Source: an uncultured Prochlorococcus sp. (GTDB lineage: Bacteria; Cyanobacteriota; Cyanobacteriia; PCC-6307; Cyanobiaceae). Taken from it: DNA of 48,170 nucleotides. Every line of letters starts with the position of its first letter. Position 1 is the stretch's first letter. The position numbers were made by a program, and so were the translations under genes. The stretch lies in assembly GCA_902618335.1 (NCBI GenBank), contig CACNAI010000008.1, positions 1 to 48,170 of the forward strand. The letters run 5' to 3'. Below the pieces are notes generated by a model that did not search any database, had not been told where the DNA came from, and worked only from the letters and a program-made list of their open reading frames with translations. Of the stretch, positions 10,182-18,041 are shown in pieces.

Positions 10182-11957
10182 ATGATAGCCTCTGCCCAGA
10201 CAAGTAATTCTAAATTGGCACAAACTAATAACAAGTTGACGGTTCAATCTCAACACTTTGCTGATGATTCTTGTGCCATAAGATCTTTGGATTGGGATCG
10301 CAGTAGATTTGATATTGAATTTGGTTTAAGAAATGGAACTACTTACAATAGTTTTATTATTAAAGGCGAGAAACTAGCAATTATTGATACTAGTCACGCA
10401 AAGTTCAAAGAATTATGGCTAGAAGAATTACTTAAAAAAGTAAATCCGCAAGAAGTCGATTATCTTATTACAAGCCATACAGAACCTGATCATTCTGGTT
10501 TAATAGGTAATCTTCTAGAATTAAACCAAAATATAACAGTTGTTGGTTCAAAATTAGCCCTTAAATTTATTGAAGACCAAATACATATTCCTTTTAAACG
10601 TCTAGAGGTAAAGAGTGGAGAATTTTTAAATCTTGGAACTAATCCTAATAGCGGTTTAGAACATAATATTGAATTTATAAGTGCACCAAATTTACATTGG
10701 CCAGATACCATATTCTCATATGATCACAGCACACATGTTCTCTATACATGCGATGCCTTTGGACTCCATTATTGTTCTGACGAATTTTTTGACACTGATC
10801 AAAAAGAAATATACGATGATTTCCGTTTTTATTACGATTGCCTTATGGGTCCAAATGCTAGAAGCGTGCTGCAGGCAATTAAAAGAATAGATAAGCTACC
10901 TGAATTAAAAACGATAGCTGTTGGTCATGGGCCTTTGCTTCATAATCAAGTTAATTTTTGGAAAGGAAAATATCTAGAATGGAGTAGCAATAAAAGCAAA
11001 GGTAATGATTTTGTGTCAGTCTGCTATATAAGCGACTATGGCTATTGTGATCGCCTAAGTCAAGCGATATCTCATGGAATAAGTAAAGCAGATGCACAGG
11101 TTCAACTAATTGATTTAAGATCTTCTGATCCGCAAGAATTAACAAGTTTAATTTCCGAATCAAAAGCAGTAGTCGTTCCCACATGGCCAGTAGACTCAGA
11201 TAATGAATTAAAAGAATCTCTCGGTACTTTATTTGCAGCACTAAAGCCAAAACAATTTACTGCTGTCTATGATGCATTTGGTGGCAATGATGAACCAATA
11301 GATTCCTTAGCAAATAAATTAAGAGAACTTGGTCAAAAAGAAGCTTTCTCACCTTTAAGAGTTAAAAATATTCCAGACCCCATTATTTATCAACAATTCG
11401 AAGAAGCTGGAACTGACTTGGGTCAATTGATCAACAAAAAAAAGAATATTGCCTCTATGAAGAGCCTTGATTCAAATTTAGATAAAGCGTTAGGCAGATT
11501 AAGTGGAGGATTATATGTAGTTACAGCGAGCCAAGGGGAAGGTTCGACGTTTAGACAAAGTGCGATGGTCGCAAGTTGGGTTAGTCAAGCAAGCTTTTCC
11601 CCACCAGGTATTACAGTTGCAGTAGCAAAAGATAGAGCCATTGAATCATATATGCAAGTTGGGAAAGGTTTTGTTGTGAATATCTTGAGAGAAGATAACT
11701 ATCAAAAAATGTTCAGACATTTTTTAAAAAGATTTGCCCCTGGAGCTGATAGATTTGCTGATGTAGATGTAATTAGCAACATCGCTGAGGGAGGACCAGT
11801 TCTCTCAGATTCACTCGCCTTTTTAGATTGTAAAGTTATTTCCAGACTGGAGACTCCAGACCATTGGATAATTTACGGAATTGTTGAAAATGGTAATGTT
11901 TCTGACTTATCATGCAAGACAGCAGTTCATCACAGAAAAGTTGCTAATCACTATTAG
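10182..11957 (+). CDS. flv3: Flavodiiron protein Flv3-type, with C-terminal flavin reductase domain
   Basis: Cyanobacterial class C flavodiiron proteins reduce oxygen to water with electrons from photosystem I and protect it under fluctuating light. Domain order: metallo-beta-lactamase-like diiron domain (about 30-270), flavodoxin-like FMN domain (about 283-420), NAD(P)H:flavin reductase domain (about 435-591). The diiron ligand motif is intact: His99, Glu101, Asp103 and His104 in HTEPDH, then an Asp in YTCDAFG and a His in GHGPLLH. An intact ligand set is the feature of Flv3 rather than Flv1. The ATG at 10182 is 16 bases upstream-linked to nothing; the gene starts the group and is followed after 16 bases by the partner flv1, suggesting an operon and a heterodimer. 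Confidence 0.93.
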   Translation: MIASAQTSNSKLAQTNNKLTVQSQHFADDSCAIRSLDWDRSRFDIEFGLRNGTTYNSFIIKGEKLAIIDTSHAKFKELWLEELLKKVNPQEVDYLITSHTEPDHSGLIGNLLELNQNITVVGSKLALKFIEDQIHIPFKRLEVKSGEFLNLGTNPNSGLEHNIEFISAPNLHWPDTIFSYDHSTHVLYTCDAFGLHYCSDEFFDTDQKEIYDDFRFYYDCLMGPNARSVLQAIKRIDKLPELKTIAVGHGPLLHNQVNFWKGKYLEWSSNKSKGNDFVSVCYISDYGYCDRLSQAISHGISKADAQVQLIDLRSSDPQELTSLISESKAVVVPTWPVDSDNELKESLGTLFAALKPKQFTAVYDAFGGNDEPIDSLANKLRELGQKEAFSPLRVKNIPDPIIYQQFEEAGTDLGQLINKKKNIASMKSLDSNLDKALGRLSGGLYVVTASQGEGSTFRQSAMVASWVSQASFSPPGITVAVAKDRAIESYMQVGKGFVVNILREDNYQKMFRHFLKRFAPGADRFADVDVISNIAEGGPVLSDSLAFLDCKVISRLETPDHWIIYGIVENGNVSDLSCKTAVHHRKVANHY

Positions 11958-11973
11958 AATATAATTCCTTAAA

Positions 11974-13776
11974 ATGTCAGATAGTAATATAGGCTTACTT
12001 GCAGAAAATCAAAACTTACCAGAATTTGAAATTACCGAAAATTTTTCTTGTGTAAGATTCTTAGACCAAAATAAAGAAAGATTTGAACTTGAATTTAACC
12101 TTGAAAAAGGGACCTCTTTTAACACTTTTTTTATTAGAAGTCATGAGGAGCTTTTTATTATTCATCCACCTGAAAAAAAATATTTAAATAACTTTAATAA
12201 AGTAATTTCTAGGTTTTGCGATCAATTTAAATTACATAAAATCAACTTCATTACTGGACATATCAATCCACAAATTATTGAAACTATAAAAAATATAAGT
12301 ACCCATTTTCAAAACACAACTATTACTTGCTCAAATCCAGGCTTTAAACTTATTAGTGAACTTTGGAATCAAAGAAATCCTAACTTAAAAAAATTCATTG
12401 AAATTCAATTACCCAAAATAAACATAGTCAAAAAGGAACTTAATCTAGAATTAGGTAACATTTCACTAGAGTTAATTCCTATTCCAACAGCACGTTGGCC
12501 TGGTGGCCTAATAATTTATGAACGCAATCAAGAAATACTTCTAAGTGAAAAAATCTTCTCTGCACACATTGCATGTGAATATTGGTCTGAGACAAATCGA
12601 ATTAGTACAGAAATTGATAGAAAACACTTTTATGATTGTCTGATGGCACCAATGTCTAATCAAGTGGTTTCAATAACTGAAAAAATTGCAGATTATGATA
12701 TTAAAATAATTGCACCATTGCACGGTCCAGCTATCGAATACAGCTTAAAAAGCTTTTTAAATGACTACATTCGATGGGGTGAAAATCTCTCAAAAAATAA
12801 TCCTAAAATCGCTCTTATTTATGCAAGTGCTTATGGAAATACAGCATCCATAGGTGATGCTTTAGCTAAAGGGATAAATAGAACTTCTGTTGAAGTAGAA
12901 AGTATTAATTGTGAATTTACATCAAATGATGTACTTATAAAATCTATCCAAAATGCTGATGGATATTTAATAGGATCTCCCACACTTGGGGGGCACGCCC
13001 CAACGCCTATAGTAAGTGCACTAGGTACATTGTTATCAGAAGGCAATAGAGATAAACCAGTTGGGATTTTCGGCAGTTTTGGTTGGAGCGGAGAAGCAAT
13101 TGATTTACTTGAATCAAAATTAAAAGACGGAGGTTTTCAGTTTAGTTTTGACCCTATAAGAATTAAATTCAGTCCAAATAAACCAAAAATTAAAGAACTA
13201 GAAGAAATAGGGACTCACTTTGGGAGAAAAATTATAAAGAAAGCCAAGAAAACACATAGAAAATCAGATACTGGAATGATTACAAGTAAAACGGATCCAA
13301 AGTTACAAGCTCTTGGAAGAGTAATTGGTTCACTTTGTGTTCTAACTGTCTCTAAAGGAAAAGATGAGAATAATATAAGAGGAGCTATGCTTGCATCATG
13401 GGTTAGTCAAGCAAGTTTTTCCCCGCCGGGATTAAGTATTGCAGTTGCAAAAGATAGATCGGTAGAGTCTCTACTTCAAATTGGAGATTCATTTGCTTTA
13501 AATATTTTAAGTGAAAAAGATTTTAAGGAACCGTTGAAAAGATTCACGAAACCTTTTTCGCCAGGAGAAGATAGATTCGAAGGCTTAAATATTGAATTAA
13601 CTCCTAATGAACAAATTATCATTCCTGAATCTTTAGCATGGTTAGATGCTTCTGTAAAAGAAAGAATGGAATGTGGAGATCATTGGGTAATATACGCTGA
13701 AGTACTACACGGTAATATACTAAAATCCGATTGTCTAACAGCAGTTCATCACCGAAAAACTGGTGCTAACTATTAA
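11974..13776 (+). CDS. flv1: Flavodiiron protein Flv1-type, diiron ligands substituted
   Basis: This has the same three-domain layout as the preceding gene and 600 residues. The diiron motif is changed: where the partner has HTEPDH, this protein reads HINPQI (His96 kept, Glu to Asn, Asp to Gln, last His to Ile). The later Asp is a Glu in LLSEKIFSAH, while the His in PLHGPAIEY remains. Loss of these ligands is characteristic of cyanobacterial Flv1, which works with Flv3 as a heterodimer. The flavodoxin part (ALIYASAYGNTASIGDAL) and flavin reductase part (SWVSQASFSPPGLS) look functional. It is probably co-transcribed with its neighbours: 16 bases to the previous gene, 17 to the next. Confidence 0.92.
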   Translation: MSDSNIGLLAENQNLPEFEITENFSCVRFLDQNKERFELEFNLEKGTSFNTFFIRSHEELFIIHPPEKKYLNNFNKVISRFCDQFKLHKINFITGHINPQIIETIKNISTHFQNTTITCSNPGFKLISELWNQRNPNLKKFIEIQLPKINIVKKELNLELGNISLELIPIPTARWPGGLIIYERNQEILLSEKIFSAHIACEYWSETNRISTEIDRKHFYDCLMAPMSNQVVSITEKIADYDIKIIAPLHGPAIEYSLKSFLNDYIRWGENLSKNNPKIALIYASAYGNTASIGDALAKGINRTSVEVESINCEFTSNDVLIKSIQNADGYLIGSPTLGGHAPTPIVSALGTLLSEGNRDKPVGIFGSFGWSGEAIDLLESKLKDGGFQFSFDPIRIKFSPNKPKIKELEEIGTHFGRKIIKKAKKTHRKSDTGMITSKTDPKLQALGRVIGSLCVLTVSKGKDENNIRGAMLASWVSQASFSPPGLSIAVAKDRSVESLLQIGDSFALNILSEKDFKEPLKRFTKPFSPGEDRFEGLNIELTPNEQIIIPESLAWLDASVKERMECGDHWVIYAEVLHGNILKSDCLTAVHHRKTGANY

Positions 13777-13793
13777 ATTTACTTATCTTATTT

Positions 13794-14318
13794 ATGACTG
13801 AATCAAAGGATCTAATAATTATTTCAGCTAGTTGTGGTAAAAATCTAGAACTTTCTAAGAAATTCTTTGAAAAAAGTAATGAACTTAAAATAAGTTCTGA
13901 AATTTTAGATCTTACCACTCTTGATCTTCCACTATTTAATCCAAGAATTCACAGTAAAGAAAATATTCCAAATGAAATAGAAGAATTAAAAAAAAAGCTT
14001 TTCGCAATAGAAAAGTGGGTGATTTGTGCTCCTGAATATAATGGATCTATACCTCCAATTCTCTCAAACTTCATTGCATGGCTCTCAATTTCGGGAGATG
14101 ACTTCAGGAATTTGTTTAATGGTCAACCTATCGCAATAGCAACATTTTCTGGAGGGATAGGATTAGAGCTTCTAACTTCATTACGTATACAGTTAGTTCA
14201 TTTAGGCAGTCAAGTATTAGGGAGACAACTTTTATCGTCATATAGTAAACCGATAGATTCCAAAACTATTGAAGATATTATTAAAAGACTTGTGCAAATG
14301 AAAAGAATAAAAACATAA
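13794..14318 (+). CDS. NADPH-dependent FMN reductase-like flavoprotein
   Basis: This 174-residue protein belongs to the NADPH-dependent FMN reductase family with a flavodoxin-like fold. The segment CAPEYNGSIPPILSNFIAWLS (about residues 79-99) is the FMN-contacting signature of the family, and a typical SxSxGKN-like phosphate loop, SASCGKNLELS, is near the N-terminus. It follows the two flavodiiron genes by 17 bases on the same strand, so a role in supplying reduced flavin or electrons to the same redox pathway is plausible, but this is inference from context. The substrate is not determined. It ends 11 bases before the convergent pbp2 stop. Confidence 0.85.
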   Translation: MTESKDLIIISASCGKNLELSKKFFEKSNELKISSEILDLTTLDLPLFNPRIHSKENIPNEIEELKKKLFAIEKWVICAPEYNGSIPPILSNFIAWLSISGDDFRNLFNGQPIAIATFSGGIGLELLTSLRIQLVHLGSQVLGRQLLSSYSKPIDSKTIEDIIKRLVQMKRIKT

Positions 14319-14329
14319 AAAAATTAATA

Positions 14330-16102
14330 TCAATTTTTTTCATTCCAAACTTTTAAAATTTCTCTAGCCATAGGAAGTGCATGTACAGATCCGCCACCAG
14401 GAGTATTTTGTGCAAAAGCAACTACAAGCAACTCACTCTTTTCAGAAGGAGTAAAGCAAACGAACCAAGCGTGATCTGAACCTCCCTCACCATCTTCAGC
14501 AGTTCCAGTTTTCCCAGAAACTGGAGGTAAATTAGAAACTCCATAATTAATTGATACGCCCGTACCAGATTCAACTACTTTCCTCAGACCTCGTTTAATC
14601 AACTGAATATTATTGGGATCAATGTCGAGTTTAATAGGTTCTTTATTTTTTTTAGCTAAGTAGGGAGTAACTAGATAACCTCCATTTGCAACCGCAGCAT
14701 ATGCTCTAGCTATTTGCATAGGAGTGACTTGAACAACAAATTGTCCAATCGACATACTCGCAATATCTTCTGGAACCCAAGGAGTTCGACCTGGTTCACC
14801 CCATCCTCTTCCTTCTCTAGCCCATTTACTACTAGCTACTAATCCTTTATTTTCTTGTTCAGAAATTTCAATGCCAGATAAATCACTAAAACCAAGCTTT
14901 CTTGATACTTCGTTAATCTTATCAACACCAACACCATGTCCTATTTGATAAAAGAATGTATTACTTGAAACTCTTAAAGCATCTTCATAACCTATAACTC
15001 CAAAACCTAAATCATTATGTTCTCTAAAACATTGACTACCATAAGTTATACATGGTTTCGTCTCTAGCAAAGTATTACTAGGAAATATTCCACTTTCTAA
15101 GCCAGCGAGAGCCGTCACAATCTTCCAAACACTTCCTGGATCATAAGCATTTAATGCTCTATTAAAAAGAGGTTTTTCAGGAGAATTAAAGATTTTATTA
15201 TATTCTTTTTCAGGCTTAAAATCCTTTGAAAAAAAATTCAAATCAAAAGTAGGCTTACTTGCCATTGCTCTTATTGCACCATCTCTTGGATCCATTACTA
15301 CTATCGCTCCAGCTTTTTTATCTTTAAGTACTTCTTCAGCAACTAATTGCAAATTTATATCTATTGTCAATTGAATATCATTACCTTGTATTGAAGGTTT
15401 TACACCCAATGATTTTTGAAATTTTCCTAAAGAATTTACTTCAATCATCTCACCTCCCCATTCACCTCTTATAGAATCTTCAAAAACATACTCAATACCA
15501 GTTCTTCCAATTAAATCATTTAATTTATAACCCCTCTTAGATAAAAATTTATATTCAGTATCAGTAACTGGTTGAGTATAACCAATTACGTGAGCAGCAA
15601 CTGATTTATAGGGATAATTTCGAATTAATTTTGTAGCAATTTCAAAACTAAATAAATTTTCTTCATTTTCTTTAAATTTTATTAATTGGTCCACACTTAG
15701 ATCATCGAGAATAGTTACTGAAAGTTTCTGCTTTTGTAAACCATCAGAGTATTTTGTCTGAATTACATTTTTATCAAGGTTTAGCAAATCTGCAATTCTT
15801 AACTTATGTTTTACCCAATTTCTTACTTTTACAGATTGAGGCTTGACTATTAAAGAATATTTAACTCTGCTATCTGCTAAAACATAACCATTTTTATCAA
15901 TTATTCTTCCGCGTATTGGTTGAGAAGCAATAAGTCTAATCCTATTTTCATCGGACATTTTTTTAAAAGATTCATAATTTAAAAGTTGTAAAAAAATTAA
16001 CCTAAATAAAATCAATAAAAATGAAATAGAGGAAATAATCAGCAAAACAAATGGTTGCCTCTTTAATGAAATAAGTTTTTTATTAGAATTATTAATTTTC
16101 AA
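14330..16102 (-). CDS. mrdA: Penicillin-binding protein 2 (peptidoglycan D,D-transpeptidase)
   Basis: This is a class B high-molecular-weight PBP that cross-links peptidoglycan in the periplasm. One N-terminal membrane segment (about 17-39, PFVLLIISSISFLLILF) is followed by the dimerisation domain (QPIRGRIIDKNG at 61-72) and the transpeptidase domain. All three catalytic motifs are visible: SVWK 324-327 with the acyl-acceptor Ser324, SSN 379-381, and KTG 531-533. The 590-residue length and the RGRIIDKNG region favour the PBP2/MrdA group over FtsI. The start is TTG, only four bases after the stop of a 49-codon ORF, so translation may be coupled. Confidence 0.93.
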   Translation of the reverse strand: MKINNSNKKLISLKRQPFVLLIISSISFLLILFRLIFLQLLNYESFKKMSDENRIRLIASQPIRGRIIDKNGYVLADSRVKYSLIVKPQSVKVRNWVKHKLRIADLLNLDKNVIQTKYSDGLQKQKLSVTILDDLSVDQLIKFKENEENLFSFEIATKLIRNYPYKSVAAHVIGYTQPVTDTEYKFLSKRGYKLNDLIGRTGIEYVFEDSIRGEWGGEMIEVNSLGKFQKSLGVKPSIQGNDIQLTIDINLQLVAEEVLKDKKAGAIVVMDPRDGAIRAMASKPTFDLNFFSKDFKPEKEYNKIFNSPEKPLFNRALNAYDPGSVWKIVTALAGLESGIFPSNTLLETKPCITYGSQCFREHNDLGFGVIGYEDALRVSSNTFFYQIGHGVGVDKINEVSRKLGFSDLSGIEISEQENKGLVASSKWAREGRGWGEPGRTPWVPEDIASMSIGQFVVQVTPMQIARAYAAVANGGYLVTPYLAKKNKEPIKLDIDPNNIQLIKRGLRKVVESGTGVSINYGVSNLPPVSGKTGTAEDGEGGSDHAWFVCFTPSEKSELLVVAFAQNTPGGGSVHALPMAREILKVWNEKN

Positions 16103-16106
16103 AAAC

Positions 16107-16256
16107 TTAAAATTTATCTAAAAATTGTTTTTCTATTAAAGCAATAGTTACTTTGATCTCATGAAGTCGACTAATTAAATTATCAAAATCACTATCTTCA
16201 TTATTCAAGTTAGAATCTTCCCTTTTTATATTATTTGAAGTGGATTTTTCATTCAT
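16107..16256 (-). CDS. Small 49-residue protein of unknown function upstream of pbp2
   Basis: I do not recognise this. A 49-codon ATG frame runs on the minus strand and stops four bases before the TTG start of pbp2. The product is acidic in the first half (EDSNLNNEDSDFDN) with a heptad-like hydrophobic second half (LISRLHEIKVTIALIEKQFL), which suggests a short amphipathic or coiled-coil helix. There is no signal peptide or Cys. The codon use resembles the neighbouring genes. Its tight linkage to pbp2 suggests co-translation and perhaps a cell-wall link. It could be a leader that merely couples translation to the weak TTG. Confidence 0.5.
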   Translation of the reverse strand: MNEKSTSNNIKREDSNLNNEDSDFDNLISRLHEIKVTIALIEKQFLDKF

Positions 16257-16364
16257 AAACTTATGTGTTTTACATTAATGATTCTCTACATAACAATCTT
16301 AAATAAAAAATTTATTTTTTCAAAATAATTTTTAAATTCTAAACTACACCAATTCATCACAAAT

Positions 16365-16973
16365 TTAATTTGGCTGACCTAAATTTTGTTCAAAATATGG
16401 ATTACAACTATTTTTTGAAATTCCTAAAGACCAACCTATAAATGAAGAAATCAATATAGTTACTATTAATGGCAAAATAGCTTGCTGAGTATTTTCAAGA
16501 CTAAACCACTCTCGCCAACTACTAAAAAATCTTTCTCTTTTAAATTTTCTTTTTTCATTTTCTAATAATCTCGTTTTTTTTGCAAAAGATTTTATAACCC
16601 ATTTTTCAAAAGGAATCTTTTTTATTATCGCCATTTTTCTCTCAACTTCTAATAACTGTCCTGAACTAAGATTAGGATGAAATGTACTTATCAATTCAAG
16701 GGTTTTTAAAAACATCTCTACAGTCGCATCTTTAATAAGCTTTTGATCATGACTTAAATCATCCCACTCTATTTCTGGATAAAAACGATTCCTATTAGGA
16801 TGAATTTGATCCTCTGACATTTGACCAGGCTCACGAAGCCATCTATTGGTATTTTCATCAAACCTCCGCCAATACAAAAAAGGATTAATAAAAATTGTTT
16901 TGCCAGAAACTTTGACTACATCTTGTTGAAGATGATTAGTTATCTTTCTTCCAGAGTTTTTGGATTTTATCAA
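16365..16973 (-). CDS. Hypothetical protein with one C-terminal membrane helix
   Basis: I do not recognise the family. The 202-residue protein has a mostly soluble, basic N-terminal part with aromatic-rich segments (FLYWRRFDENTNRWLREPG, about 32-50), a charged helix (KKTRLLENEKRKFKRERFF), and a single predicted membrane segment near the C-terminus (about 167-187, ILPLIVTILISSFIGWSLGI) followed by a short tail. This is a tail-anchored arrangement, so most of it probably faces the cytoplasm or stroma. It starts with TTG. It sits between pbp2 and a nuclease gene on the same strand, but the gaps are about 100 bases and argue against tight coupling. Confidence 0.7.
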   Translation of the reverse strand: MIKSKNSGRKITNHLQQDVVKVSGKTIFINPFLYWRRFDENTNRWLREPGQMSEDQIHPNRNRFYPEIEWDDLSHDQKLIKDATVEMFLKTLELISTFHPNLSSGQLLEVERKMAIIKKIPFEKWVIKSFAKKTRLLENEKRKFKRERFFSSWREWFSLENTQQAILPLIVTILISSFIGWSLGISKNSCNPYFEQNLGQPN

Positions 16974-17054
16974 AATTCAAAACTTGCAACCTAATTAAAG
17001 ATTATCTTTAATTCAATATTTTTCCAGAAATATCAAATAATTCTTATGTAAATA

Positions 17055-17768
17055 TTAAGTATTTGACAAGTGCCAACGTTTTTTTAAATAATTACAGTAC
17101 TCACATTTTAATGAAGGCTTAGGAAAATTATTCGAACGCAATAAATTAACCGTATCAATTATTTTATTTTCTACCCATGATGTAGAACAATCTAATTTAA
17201 TTAAATGTACATCAAAATTTAATTGATTATTAAAAAAACCTTCATTTTTCTTACCATTAAAATATAAAAGATAAGCTTCATTAGCAACTTGAAAACCATT
17301 TTTTTTGAATAACCACTGATACATCTCCAGTTGTCTTTTATAAGCTTTTGCATAATCGTATTTATTGAAAGTTTCAGACCAATCAAAATTATTTTTTGAT
17401 GTTGCTTTTACATCAACGATAATGAGATCACCATTTTTCTTTTGCCAAATATCATCCACAGCTCCACCAAAATCATAATTGTGTTCAATAGACTTATACC
17501 TTATCCCTTGGAAATTACTTCTCCAAAGGTCTAAATCTCTATGTTTGAAAGGAACAGCATCAATCCCATATTCAATAAATAAAGGATGGGGCTCTTGAAG
17601 CCGTCTGTAGTGATCAAATTCATTTTTACATAAATTATCTACAGCTATATTTAAAGTAAATGGCAATGATGGTGGTTTTATATTATATTTTTTATCAAGT
17701 ACACAACATCTTTGACAAATAAGATATTTTTCAACAGTAGATCTGCTTAATTTAATAGTTTCTCTCAT
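17055..17768 (-). CDS. Stand-alone PD-(D/E)XK (RecB/Cas4-like) nuclease family protein
   Basis: Residues that fit a RecB-type nuclease are visible in order: the opening SRSTVEKYLICQRC (about 8-21), the acidic motif GGAVDDIW with Asp105, the core IIVDVK with Asp119 and Lys121, and the RecB-family QxxxY motif (Gln146, Tyr150). Cys18, Cys21 and Cys22 near the start and Cys222 and Cys225 near the end could hold an iron-sulphur or zinc site, as in Cas4 and AddB-type nucleases. No cas genes or helicase lie near it. I recall this 230-240-residue stand-alone family as widespread in bacteria. Its substrate is unknown; DNA repair or defence are both possible. I prefer the ATG at 17768 to the GTG one codon earlier. 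Confidence 0.8.
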   Translation of the reverse strand: MRETIKLSRSTVEKYLICQRCCVLDKKYNIKPPSLPFTLNIAVDNLCKNEFDHYRRLQEPHPLFIEYGIDAVPFKHRDLDLWRSNFQGIRYKSIEHNYDFGGAVDDIWQKKNGDLIIVDVKATSKNNFDWSETFNKYDYAKAYKRQLEMYQWLFKKNGFQVANEAYLLYFNGKKNEGFFNNQLNFDVHLIKLDCSTSWVENKIIDTVNLLRSNNFPKPSLKCEYCNYLKKRWHLSNT

Positions 17769-18041
17769 CACATTTTAAATGTCATTTAAATATTCTTATA
17801 AATTAAAACCTTAAATTTTTAAAATTTATTTACTTAAAAGAAATAGTTCTTCCAAATTCTATACATTCAGAACTTTAGTTTAATTAAAATGAATAAATAA
17901 CTAATCTCATTTAAAAGCATCTAAAAAATTTAATTTAATTTAATTTATGATAATGATTGTAATAATATTTTCTAATTTTATATAGATCGTTTTTAATTTC
18001 AACTTAGAATTAAAAATATATAATTTTATAAAAATTCAAAG
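17769..18041. other. Divergent intergenic region, very AT-rich
   Basis: This 273-base gap separates the divergent nuclease and TPR-sulfotransferase genes and must hold both promoters. It is almost entirely A and T. A possible -10 element TATAAT lies at 18019-18024, 17 bases before the plus-strand ATG. A sequence resembling a Fur box lies at 17949-17967. No tRNA, hairpin terminator or convincing small ORF was seen. Confidence 0.5.

Noticed and set aside
16312-16328. Hairpin ttatttt/aaaataa between the membrane protein gene and the small ORF
   Set aside because: Stem is only A-T pairs and would be too weak to count as a terminator.
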